Source: an uncultured Peptostreptococcaceae bacterium
GTDB lineage: Bacteria; Bacillota; Clostridia; Peptostreptococcales; Anaerovoracaceae
Assembly: GCA_910588185.1 (NCBI GenBank)
Contig: CAJUQR010000006.1
Location: 112,605 to 160,651 of the forward strand
DNA length: 48,047 nt
Direction of reading: 5' to 3'
Below, in pieces: positions 40,505 to 48,047 of this stretch. The position numbers were made by a program, and so were the translations under genes. A model generated the notes under the pieces. That model saw only the letters and a program-made list of their open reading frames with translations, ran no database searches and was not told where the DNA came from. Numbering within the stretch: the first letter of the stretch is position 1; every line of letters begins with the position of its first letter.

Positions 40505-41437
40505 CTATTTCTTATTAAATGTTCTAGCAGGATTTCCAACCAAATTTATATTGTCACCAAAATCCTTCTGTACAGAAGATGCTTGTCCCACAAAACTATC
40601 ATTACCTAGACTAACTCCAGTCCTTATTGTTGCATTAGGCGCAATATAACCATTTTTCCCAATATGTGCGCTTCCACCTAGCTGAACACATCCTGTAGTC
40701 AAAGTACCCTCGTCAATTATACAATTATGTGCAATATGATTCAAATCATCAATAAAACAATTCTGCGCAATATGAGTAGGTACAATAGTTCCAGCTACAA
40801 TAGACGTCAGTGCCCCAACCTCAACATTATCTTCAATACAAACACCTCCTACATGTGGTATTCTAATAGGTCTGCCATCTAAATCTTTTTCAATACCAAA
40901 TCCTTGGGCTCCTATAACGCTGTTCTCACCAATAACCACGTTATTACCCAACTTTGTATATTGCCTTATCTTTGCACCTGTCTTAATTGTAACATTATTT
41001 TTTATAATAACATCATGGTCTATAAATGTAAAAGGTTCAAACGTGCATCCATTTCCTATTTTTACGTTTTCTCCCATTATGACAAAATTATTCAGAACTT
41101 TATACTGTCTATTAGTTTTTCTACTTTTTACAATTTCTCCTAAAGCTTTTGCAAAATACAAACGAGAATTTTCTACTAACACAACATGATTATTTTCTAA
41201 TATCAAGCCCATATTATCCATTATGGCTTTTTCAATAATAATAAAACTATTATTCACACTTCCTAATTTTTCTTTATACTCCTCTTTCCATTTGTCTGAA
41301 GTTACAAAGATCATACAATTATTTTTAGGTTCGCTGACAGTTGAAACACTATATATGTTAACATTATTTATAGCGCTTACACACTGTCCACCAAAACTGT
41401 CTAAAATATCTTTAGATTGATATCTCCAATTGTGCAT
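40505..41437 (-). CDS. LpxD-like hexapeptide acyltransferase
   Basis: A 310-residue protein. The first 100 residues are a non-helical domain, then a long left-handed beta-helix (VIMGENVKIGNGCTFEPFTF, VIGAQGFGIEKDLDGRP, HVGGVCIEDNVEVGALTSIV, DDLNHIAHNCIIDEG). The DLNHIAHN segment with its His pair is the catalytic signature of LpxD-type enzymes. This organism has no evident lipid A, so it probably N- or O-acylates a UDP-amino sugar of the polymer. It sits 17 bp from the broken deacetylase. Confidence 0.8.
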   Translation of the reverse strand: MHNWRYQSKDILDSFGGQCVSAINNVNIYSVSTVSEPKNNCMIFVTSDKWKEEYKEKLGSVNNSFIIIEKAIMDNMGLILENNHVVLVENSRLYFAKALGEIVKSRKTNRQYKVLNNFVIMGENVKIGNGCTFEPFTFIDHDVIIKNNVTIKTGAKIRQYTKLGNNVVIGENSVIGAQGFGIEKDLDGRPIRIPHVGGVCIEDNVEVGALTSIVAGTIVPTHIAQNCFIDDLNHIAHNCIIDEGTLTTGCVQLGGSAHIGKNGYIAPNATIRTGVSLGNDSFVGQASSVQKDFGDNINLVGNPARTFNKK

Positions 41438-41464
41438 AATATCTCCTCATACAAATATTTTAAG

Positions 41465-42775
41465 CTATAATACCTCTATATTTTCTCTATTCTTTATGTC
41501 TTTCATTGCATTTCTCGTATCGAATATAATCTTAGCATTTTTCTGAATCATATCATAATCAAAATTAGTATGAGCAGCCGTTATTACAACCAAATCATAA
41601 TCTGATACTATATTTTCATCAATACAGTCAATACCTCTGAACACTTGTCCATTATTCTTATATTCCGCTATCCATGGATCATAAAAGTCCACACATGCGC
41701 CAACTTTTTTAAGCTCATCAATAATTCTTATCGCAGGGCTTTCTCTATAATCATCAATATCATTTTTGTAGGCCACTCCAAGAACAAGCGCTTTAGATCC
41801 ATTAAGTGCCTTTTTATGACGATTCAAAATAGCCATAGATCTCTCAACACAATACTCCGGCATTCTGTCATTTACCATCATAGAGCTTTCAATCATAGAC
41901 GTATGGAATCCATATTCTCTTGCTTTCCATGAAAGATAATACGGATCAAGAGGTATACAGTGTCCTCCAAGACCTGGTCCAGGGTAAAAAGCCTGAAAAC
42001 CATAAGGCTTGGTCTTTGCAGCATCTACTACTTCCCAGTAATCTATCCCCATCTTATTACATAATATAGTCATTTCATTCGCCAAGCCTATGTTTATATT
42101 TCTATAGGTATTTTCCAATATCTTTTCCATCTCTGCAACAGCAGGTGACGATACTTCATATACATCTCCATCAAGAACAGCTCTATACATAGCCGCAATT
42201 ACTTCCCTTGCATCATAGCCTATTGCGCCAACTACTTTAGGAGTATTCTTTGTCTTAAACTGTTTATTGCCGGGATCAACTCTTTCCGGAGAAAATCCAA
42301 GATAAAAGTCTTCGCCACATTTAAATCCTGACTTTTCTAAAATAGGTTTTAACAGTTCCTCTGTAGTTCCAGGATAAGTTGTTGACTCGAGAACAACCAT
42401 AGTTCCTTTTGTCAAATATTTGGATATTTCTTCGGCCGAGGATTTAACATAACTTATGTCCGGCTGCTGATGCTTATCAAGAGGAGTGGGAACACAAATT
42501 GCAATAAAATCTACATCTTTAACAAAACTAAAATCTGTGGTCGCTTTTAGCATACCGCTCTCAACGATATTTTTAAGATCATCATCAACAACATCCCCTA
42601 TATAATTGTGACCTTTATTAACTAAATCTACTTTTTCTTTTTGTACATCAAATCCTATGGTTTTAAATCCTGCTTTCGCTTTTTCAACTGCAAGAGGAAG
42701 TCCCACATATCCAAGTCCAACTACGCCGACGATAATTTCTTTATCTTTAATTTTTTTCAGCAACTCTTCTTTCAT
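41465..42775 (-). CDS. UDP-N-acetylglucosamine 6-dehydrogenase (WbpA-like)
   Basis: A 436-residue nucleotide-sugar dehydrogenase oxidising C6 of UDP-GlcNAc twice to the uronic acid. The NAD site is VGVVGLGYVGLPLAVEKAKA (17-36), then CVPTPLDKHQQPDISYV, TTYPGTTEELL and FSPERVDPGN. The catalytic cysteine lies in GPGLGGHCIPLDPYYLSW. SPERVDPG and GGHCIP..DPY are typical of the WecC/WbpA branch. It opens the UDP-diacetamido-uronate route. Confidence 0.9.
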   Translation of the reverse strand: MKEELLKKIKDKEIIVGVVGLGYVGLPLAVEKAKAGFKTIGFDVQKEKVDLVNKGHNYIGDVVDDDLKNIVESGMLKATTDFSFVKDVDFIAICVPTPLDKHQQPDISYVKSSAEEISKYLTKGTMVVLESTTYPGTTEELLKPILEKSGFKCGEDFYLGFSPERVDPGNKQFKTKNTPKVVGAIGYDAREVIAAMYRAVLDGDVYEVSSPAVAEMEKILENTYRNINIGLANEMTILCNKMGIDYWEVVDAAKTKPYGFQAFYPGPGLGGHCIPLDPYYLSWKAREYGFHTSMIESSMMVNDRMPEYCVERSMAILNRHKKALNGSKALVLGVAYKNDIDDYRESPAIRIIDELKKVGACVDFYDPWIAEYKNNGQVFRGIDCIDENIVSDYDLVVITAAHTNFDYDMIQKNAKIIFDTRNAMKDIKNRENIEVL

Positions 42776-42800
42776 TTTATTTCTCCATTAGATCCAATTA

Positions 42801-44033
42801 TTATTTATATATTATTTTCTCAAATTTATCTGCCAAGCTTTCATAGTTAAATGTCTCTAAAGCAGCCGTTCTGCCTTTTTGACACATCATTATTATTTCC
42901 CCTTTTGACATCTTTTTAATTTTTTCTATGCTTTTCAAACATCCATTAATATCATCTGAATCCACCCTAACTCCACATCCATATTCCTCAATATAAGTTT
43001 CAGGTGTTGTAATCGCACATATTATAGGTTTTCCTGCCATCATAGAATCAAACATCTTATTCATGCACAATCCAAATCTATAAAGAGTTGATTCAAGCGC
43101 CCCTATGTATATGCAATCAAATTCCTTGCATAAGCTAGGAATAGATTTTTTCTGTATTGTTTCAAGAAATATTACATTATCTAACTTCATTTCTATACTT
43201 CGTTTTATAAGTCGTTCCTTTTCTACTCCATCTCCGACCAAAACGAAACAAATGTCATTATCATCAGTTTTTTTAGCTACTTCTATTAAATTATCCAATG
43301 CATTCGATAATGCATGTCCACCAAAATATCCTACTACAAACTTTTTTTCTCTATGTAATTCTTCTAATACTTTCTTATGTTGTTCTGGTAAAGGCAATGG
43401 ATTTTTCCATTCTTCTTCTATTATTCCGTTAGGTATACAAACAAATTTTCCATCTTTAAGCCCATGGTTTTTCATATATTCCTCTGCATAAGGCAATAGC
43501 GACACAACCTTATCCGAATGTTTGTATGCGCTATTTTCTCCTATCTGCATTGCAATTACAAATGGGTTGTATTTTGACATTCCACCTATTTCTATAAGAG
43601 TAGCAGGCCACATATCATGTACTTCATGTATAAGCTTCACCTTTTTCTTCGATTTTCTCCTTATCCTCTGACCAACAAACGTATCCAGCGGATATGTGGA
43701 TGAACATATTACTACATCGGGATCAATTTCCCTAATAATTTTTTTTATATTAAACCACAGCTTACAAACAAACTTTACCATCGTAATAGCTCTTTTGGCT
43801 CCATTACCTTCATATCTATTTGTCTTTATCCAGTGATATTCAATATCTTCTATATTTTTATGCTCAAAATCTTTTGAGATTTCAGGATTCTTTCTTCTAA
43901 GATGTGAATAATCAGCTGCTATTATATCCACTTTATGACCCATCTTTATCCATTCTTTAGCGAAATAATAAGGTCTAAACTCCATTCCCATATCTGAAGA
44001 ACCTGCATAATGATTTATTAACAATATATTCAT
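42801..44033 (-). CDS. glycosyltransferase (GT4, WbuB-like)
   Basis: This 410-residue protein begins MNILLINHYAGSSDMGMEFR, characteristic of WbuB-like fucosamine transferases. It continues with HEVHDMWPATLIEIGGMSKY and FVVGYFGGHALSNALDNLIE, and ends with GSx8E-like CMNKMFDSMMAGKPIICA. It sits beside the phosphoglycosyl transferase and probably adds the second sugar. Confidence 0.85.
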   Translation of the reverse strand: MNILLINHYAGSSDMGMEFRPYYFAKEWIKMGHKVDIIAADYSHLRRKNPEISKDFEHKNIEDIEYHWIKTNRYEGNGAKRAITMVKFVCKLWFNIKKIIREIDPDVVICSSTYPLDTFVGQRIRRKSKKKVKLIHEVHDMWPATLIEIGGMSKYNPFVIAMQIGENSAYKHSDKVVSLLPYAEEYMKNHGLKDGKFVCIPNGIIEEEWKNPLPLPEQHKKVLEELHREKKFVVGYFGGHALSNALDNLIEVAKKTDDNDICFVLVGDGVEKERLIKRSIEMKLDNVIFLETIQKKSIPSLCKEFDCIYIGALESTLYRFGLCMNKMFDSMMAGKPIICAITTPETYIEEYGCGVRVDSDDINGCLKSIEKIKKMSKGEIIMMCQKGRTAALETFNYESLADKFEKIIYK

Positions 44034-44049
44034 TCAAATCTTCCTCTTT

Positions 44050-44748
44050 TTACTTAAGAACACATATAAAAGTCTTAAACATCAGACTGATATCTCCCCA
44101 GAAGCTGAAATTTTTTAGATATTCTAAATTATATTTCATCTTTTCCGGCAAAACGTGTTTAATATATATATCATCTATATTTTCATCTTCTGCTTCATAT
44201 TTAGAGATTATCTCATCTTCGTCCTTGTACTTTATGCTGGCAAGGGAAGTAACTCCGGCCGGCAAAAGCAATGTAGCCATCATTTCATCAGTATATTTGT
44301 CTACATATTTTCTGACTTCAGGTCTTGTTCCTACAAAACTCATATCGCCTTTTATTATATTAAATAGTTGAGGCAACTCATCAAGCCTGCATTTTCTTAT
44401 TTTATTGCCAACTTTAGTAATCCTCGGATCCTGTTGTGTAGTAACTAAAGCACCAATTTTATCTGCATCTTGAATCATAGTCCTAAATTTAAAGATTTTA
44501 AATATCTTATTGCCGCATGTAACTCTCTCCTGACGATAAAATACAGGTCCTTTCGAGTCAACTTTTATGAGCAGCGCTAAAATCAATAAAACAGGTGATG
44601 TAATTATAAGAATTATCAAGGCAACTAAAAAATCAAAACATCTTTTTAAAAATAAGCTGCCTTTTTTTCTTTCCAATTTTATATAATATTTTCTTACATT
44701 TTCACTTTGCATTTTCTTTGGCAAAGCTTCCCAATCTGGTAAAATCAA
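44050..44748 (-). CDS. undecaprenyl-phosphate sugar phosphotransferase (PglC-like initiating enzyme)
   Basis: A 232-residue monotopic phosphoglycosyl transferase that starts the repeat unit by moving phospho-sugar onto undecaprenyl phosphate. It has one hydrophobic reentrant segment (about 38-62: LVALIILIITSPVLLIL), then KGPVFYRQERV, FKIFKFRTM with an adjacent acid, and DELPQLFNIIKGDMSFVGTR. Its small size and lack of N-terminal membrane segments match PglC. The ATG overlaps the aminotransferase stop by 4 bp. Confidence 0.92.
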   Translation of the reverse strand: MILPDWEALPKKMQSENVRKYYIKLERKKGSLFLKRCFDFLVALIILIITSPVLLILALLIKVDSKGPVFYRQERVTCGNKIFKIFKFRTMIQDADKIGALVTTQQDPRITKVGNKIRKCRLDELPQLFNIIKGDMSFVGTRPEVRKYVDKYTDEMMATLLLPAGVTSLASIKYKDEDEIISKYEAEDENIDDIYIKHVLPEKMKYNLEYLKNFSFWGDISLMFKTFICVLK

Positions 44749-45950
44749 CGCTTATATACTCCTAAAACTTCTCTTATTGCGTCTTCAATATATTCTACTT
44801 GCTCGTCTGTAAGTTTACTGTACAAAGGCAAGGTTATCTCATTCTTATATGCCTCAAAGGCATTGGGATAATCCGCAATATCAAATCCCATATTTTTATA
44901 GGCCGTCATCATTGGCAATGGTTTATAGTGAACATTAGTAGCTACACCTTTTTCTGCAAACTTTTCTATGATGATATTCCTTTCTTCTTCATCTATTCCT
45001 TCAATCCTCATCAAATATAAATGCCCGCTTGATTTATGAAATTCATCTCCATGATTAAGAAGCTTCACACGATAATTTTTCAAACAACTATTATACTTAT
45101 CAATTATCTCATGCCTGCGATTTAACATATCTTCATAGCGGCAAAGCTGTCCTAATCCTATAGCTGCTTGCAGATCGGTCATATTGCACTTATATGCAGG
45201 CGAAACTATATCGTATTCCCACATTCCGGGTTTATTTTTATTAAAAGCATCTTTCGTTTGTCCATGAAGAGAAAGATTCATATAATCCCTATACAGTTTT
45301 TCGTCATCTATGAAATCTCTGCTTAACCAAGTCACTGCTCCACCCTCAGCTGTAGTAAGATTTTTAACTGCATGAAAAGAGAAACATGTAAAGTCAGCAA
45401 GAGCACCCGCTTTTTTTCTACTCTTTACAGCGCCAAATCCATGTGCGCAGTCTGCAATAACTATAACTCGGTTAAAACCCTTTTGTATATGATTTTTAGC
45501 AACAAATTTATTTTTATTTCTTTCTACACATTCGTATATTTTATCATAATCACAAAGTATGCCTGCCAAATCAACCGGCATTATAGCCTTTGTTTTCTCA
45601 TTAAAAAATTTATCTAAATTATCATAATCCATTTCATATGAGTCTTTAGAAATATCCACAATTATTGGTGTTGCTCCTACATGACATATAACGCTACATG
45701 TAGCTGTATAAGTGTACGCCGGAACTATAACTTCATCTCCTTGACCTATACCCAAAGCCCTCAATGTCATTTCCATTGCAGCAGTCGCTGAATTTAAACA
45801 AACCGTTTTAGCATTTCCAACATACTCCGACAACTTTTTTTCAAATTCTTTTACCTTTGGTCCTGTTGTAATCCATCCTGAACGCAAAGCCTCAACTACT
45901 AAATCAATTTCCCTTTGCGTAATATCCGGCGGTGAAAATGGTATGTTCAT
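44745..45950 (-). CDS. DegT-family UDP-4-keto sugar aminotransferase (PglE-like)
   Basis: A 401-residue PLP enzyme. IPFSPPDITQREIDLVVEAL, LNSATAAMEMTLRALGIGQG, VIADCAHGFGA and FSFHAVKNLTTAEGGAV (PLP lysine) are all present. It follows the PglF/WbpM-type dehydratase by 14 bp and precedes the phosphoglycosyl transferase, so it probably makes a UDP-4-amino-4,6-dideoxy-HexNAc. A dedicated PglD-type acetyltransferase does not follow, although two hexapeptide enzymes lie downstream. Confidence 0.88.
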   Translation of the reverse strand: MNIPFSPPDITQREIDLVVEALRSGWITTGPKVKEFEKKLSEYVGNAKTVCLNSATAAMEMTLRALGIGQGDEVIVPAYTYTATCSVICHVGATPIIVDISKDSYEMDYDNLDKFFNEKTKAIMPVDLAGILCDYDKIYECVERNKNKFVAKNHIQKGFNRVIVIADCAHGFGAVKSRKKAGALADFTCFSFHAVKNLTTAEGGAVTWLSRDFIDDEKLYRDYMNLSLHGQTKDAFNKNKPGMWEYDIVSPAYKCNMTDLQAAIGLGQLCRYEDMLNRRHEIIDKYNSCLKNYRVKLLNHGDEFHKSSGHLYLMRIEGIDEEERNIIIEKFAEKGVATNVHYKPLPMMTAYKNMGFDIADYPNAFEAYKNEITLPLYSKLTDEQVEYIEDAIREVLGVYKR

Positions 45951-45964
45951 AATAAGCTAACTCC

Positions 45965-47806
45965 TTAATTATCTGTAATCGTATAAGTTTCACAAATTTC
46001 TTCTGTCAATTCTTTAATCCTTATGCTATTTTCAAAACTGGTTTTAATGAGAATATCCAATTTTTGAAGGAACTTTTCTTCATCAAACTCAATAGGTTTT
46101 CCAATGTGTATCATATTGTTTTCTGTCTTTTTAAGACCTTCCTCATCCATGAGCAATTCCTCAAACAATTTTTCCCCCGGACGCAAACCTGTAATTTCTA
46201 TCTTTATATCTTGATTTGGCCTAAAGCCTTTAATCCTTATTAAATTCTCAGCTAATTCATAAATTTTAACAGGTCTACCCATATCAAGTACAAAGATTTC
46301 ACCACCTTCGGCAAAAAGACTTGCTTGAAGGACAAGTGAAACAGCCTCAGGTATAGTCATAAAAAATCTAGTTATGTCTTTATGAGTGACTGTCACCGGC
46401 CCCCCCTCTTCTATTTGTTTGAGAAACAAAGGTATCACTGAACCATTGCTTCCAAGCACATTGCCAAATCTTACAGCGGCATAGCGAGTATTTTCGCTCT
46501 TTTTAGCATACATCTGTACTATCATTTCACAGATTCTTTTAGTTGCTCCCATAACATTCGTCGGTCTGACTGCCTTATCTGTAGATATAAGCACAAAATT
46601 TTCAACTTTATATTTTTCAGACAGCTTAACAACATTGAGAGTGCCTAGACAATTGTTTTTAATAGCCTCATTGGGAGATTTTTCCATCAAAGGCACATGC
46701 TTGTGAGCCGCAGCATGATATACAATCTGAGGCTTGTACTTCTTAAATACAGCCTCCATACGATCAAAGTCCCTTACAGATCCTATCAATACCGAAATAT
46801 TGGCATAAGGAAAATGCCTTTCTATTTCCATCTGAACATCATATGCATTATTTTCATATATATCAAAGATTATAAGCTTCTCAGGCCCATAGCTTACTAT
46901 CTGCCTACAAAGCTCTGAGCCTATTGAACCTCCTCCTCCTGTAACAAGCACAGTTTTATTATTTATAAAGTCCCCTATACCCTCATAGTCTACCTTTATA
47001 GGTTCTCTTCCAAGCAAGTCTTCATATTTTACAGGTCTAACTTCCTTAGTAAGTGAAGAAGTTAAGCTTTTAGATACTGCCGGTAAAATTTTAACCGGTT
47101 TTTGCGTTTCCTGACATATTTTAATTATCTCTTTAGTATTATTTATATCAGCTGACGGAATTGCTATTATAATCTCGTCTATATTATATTTTTCCAAATT
47201 ATATGCAATATCTCTTCTATTTCCTACTATAGGTACACCTAATATATATTTATTCCTTTTATTCTTATTATCGTCTATGGCACATATTACTTCTGAACCC
47301 GCATCTCTCATTTTAAATTCTTTAATCAAAATAGCAGCAGCAGCTCCCGCTCCTATTACCATTATTCTGTTATTTATTTTATTTTTTCTAACGTTTGAAT
47401 TATTTATCGATTTTAAAACTACCTTAGTGAACCTTATACATACAAAAAGTACTGTCATTATTCCAAAGCTAAGAGGAAAATAGCTCCTTGGCATAGATAC
47501 CTGTGCAAAAACATGATAACACACAAAAAAAACTTCAATTGCAACCGAAGCTTTCAATATAGAGAAAACCTCGCTTATCGAAGCATACGTCCACACTCTG
47601 TTATATAGTTTAAACATTGCCATTACCGTTATTACTATAACAAAATATATAGGCATACTCTTAATTACACCTTGAAAATACTGATCTGGTATTGATGATA
47701 CATCAAATCTAAGGGTAAGTGCACAAAGAGAGCTAAAAGCAACACAGCATATGTCGAGTACTGCAAGTAAAAAGATTCTAAACTTTTTACTATTGATAAT
47801 ATCCAT
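45965..47806 (-). CDS. UDP-GlcNAc 4,6-dehydratase, membrane-bound (PglF/WbpM/CapD type)
   Basis: This 613-residue protein has four membrane segments in the first 120 residues, a CoA-binding-like domain at about 140-260 (VIGAGAAAAILIKEFKM) and a short-chain dehydrogenase domain from about 280. In that domain are the NAD motif VTGGGGSIGSELCRQI, LISTDKAVRPTNVMGATKR in place of the usual Tyr catalytic region, and YAAVRFGNVLGSNGSVIPLF. It converts UDP-GlcNAc to the 4-keto-6-deoxy sugar used by the aminotransferase next door. It is first in the 18-kb operon. Confidence 0.92.
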   Translation of the reverse strand: MDIINSKKFRIFLLAVLDICCVAFSSLCALTLRFDVSSIPDQYFQGVIKSMPIYFVIVITVMAMFKLYNRVWTYASISEVFSILKASVAIEVFFVCYHVFAQVSMPRSYFPLSFGIMTVLFVCIRFTKVVLKSINNSNVRKNKINNRIMVIGAGAAAAILIKEFKMRDAGSEVICAIDDNKNKRNKYILGVPIVGNRRDIAYNLEKYNIDEIIIAIPSADINNTKEIIKICQETQKPVKILPAVSKSLTSSLTKEVRPVKYEDLLGREPIKVDYEGIGDFINNKTVLVTGGGGSIGSELCRQIVSYGPEKLIIFDIYENNAYDVQMEIERHFPYANISVLIGSVRDFDRMEAVFKKYKPQIVYHAAAHKHVPLMEKSPNEAIKNNCLGTLNVVKLSEKYKVENFVLISTDKAVRPTNVMGATKRICEMIVQMYAKKSENTRYAAVRFGNVLGSNGSVIPLFLKQIEEGGPVTVTHKDITRFFMTIPEAVSLVLQASLFAEGGEIFVLDMGRPVKIYELAENLIRIKGFRPNQDIKIEITGLRPGEKLFEELLMDEEGLKKTENNMIHIGKPIEFDEEKFLQKLDILIKTSFENSIRIKELTEEICETYTITDN

Positions 47807-47865
47807 ATTAGTACTACTCCATTCGCATAAAATAATATTTGTTTTTAATTTATCTATTTCTATTT

Positions 47866-47894
47866 ATTATATCATGCGTCAATACAAAACTCAA
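47866..47894 (-). promoter_or_regulatory. promoter of the capsule-type operon
   Basis: On the minus strand TTGAGT (47889-47894), a 17-bp spacer and TATAAT (47866-47871). A 60-base leader runs to the ATG at 47806. No other promoter as good is seen through the following 18 kb of closely packed genes. Confidence 0.8.
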
Positions 47895-47958
47895 CTTTTT
47901 ATGACAAAATAGTGAATACATTTTGCAGTAAGTTTTGCTTTAATTTGTCAACAATATA

Positions 47959-47992
47959 AAAACCGGAGCACTCATATAAGTGCTCCGGTTTC
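47959..47992. terminator. strong hairpin terminator before the operon
   Basis: AAACCGGAGCACT pairs with AGTGCTCCGGTTT perfectly (13 bp). On the minus strand it follows a short open frame end and probably terminates the gene lying beyond the right edge. Confidence 0.85.
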
Positions 47993-48018
47993 ATTTATCT
48001 CGTCCCTTAAGACATATA

Positions 48019-48047
48019 TTACATCTCTGATGCTTTACGCTTTCTTA
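48019..48047 (-). CDS. possible last codons of a gene beyond the right edge
   Basis: The minus-strand frame RKRKASEM ends with TAA at 48019-48021, 27 bp before the hairpin at 47959-47992. The fragment is too short to identify. Confidence 0.25.

Overview
The window looks like an AT-rich Gram-positive anaerobe of the Clostridia. The evidence is a SCIFF peptide with its radical SAM maturase, a ribitol-phosphate (TarI/TarJ) wall-polymer locus with a TagGH exporter, LCP ligases, strong AGGAGG-type ribosome binding sites and simple sigma-A promoters. I cannot fix the genus from the sequence. Most of the window is accessory DNA: a phage-tail-like element at the left and about 31 kb of cell-surface polymer genes at the right.

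Region 1 (1-5486) is a small phage-derived element. A leftward operon encodes a 55-aa protein, a tail tube protein, a tail assembly chaperone with a -1 frameshift extension, a holin and a short tape-measure-like protein that runs off the left edge. No capsid, portal or terminase gene lies between its promoter and the edge. A rightward pair, an XRE repressor and an ImmA/IrrE-type metallopeptidase, faces it. Between them are two face-to-face promoters and four copies of a TGTCC-N5-GGwmw operator; one operator sits inside each promoter spacer. A tandemly duplicated, oppositely oriented 0.8-kb module lies between holin and tape measure. Both copies carry a gene split at the same T8 run, and the -1 frame stays open after it.

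Region 2 (5487-13550) is more ordinary chromosome: a BaiN/HI0933-type flavoprotein, a YtrA-like GntR regulator with its ABC transporter, signal peptide peptidase SppA, and the SCIFF precursor/maturase pair scfA-scfB. Two copies of an unusual 240-bp symmetric repeat lie in its intergenic spaces (5573-5814 and 11545-11783).

Region 3 (13551-27639) holds an LCP ligase, thrS (form lacking the TGS domain) and a teichoic-acid-type locus, all leftward: tagG-tagH exporter, a scar where a glycosyltransferase remnant abuts an N-terminally truncated acyl carrier protein, three TagF-type polymerases (one fused to a GT2 domain), one degenerate TagF paralogue, an acyltransferase and tarI-tarJ. TarI/TarJ should supply CDP-ribitol, the polymerases chain it, TagGH exports it and LCP proteins attach it to peptidoglycan.

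Region 4 (27689-47894) is an XRE regulator, a second LCP ligase and an 18-kb leftward capsule-type operon. It starts at a promoter at 47866-47894 with a PglF/WbpM-type dehydratase, aminotransferase and phosphoglycosyl transferase. It then carries four enzymes matching the UDP-diacetamido-glucuronate (WbpA/B/E/D) route, several glycosyltransferases, a flippase, a polymerase and an acyltransferase. One gene, a polysaccharide deacetylase, is broken by an in-frame stop. No rRNA, tRNA, CRISPR array or insertion sequence was seen.
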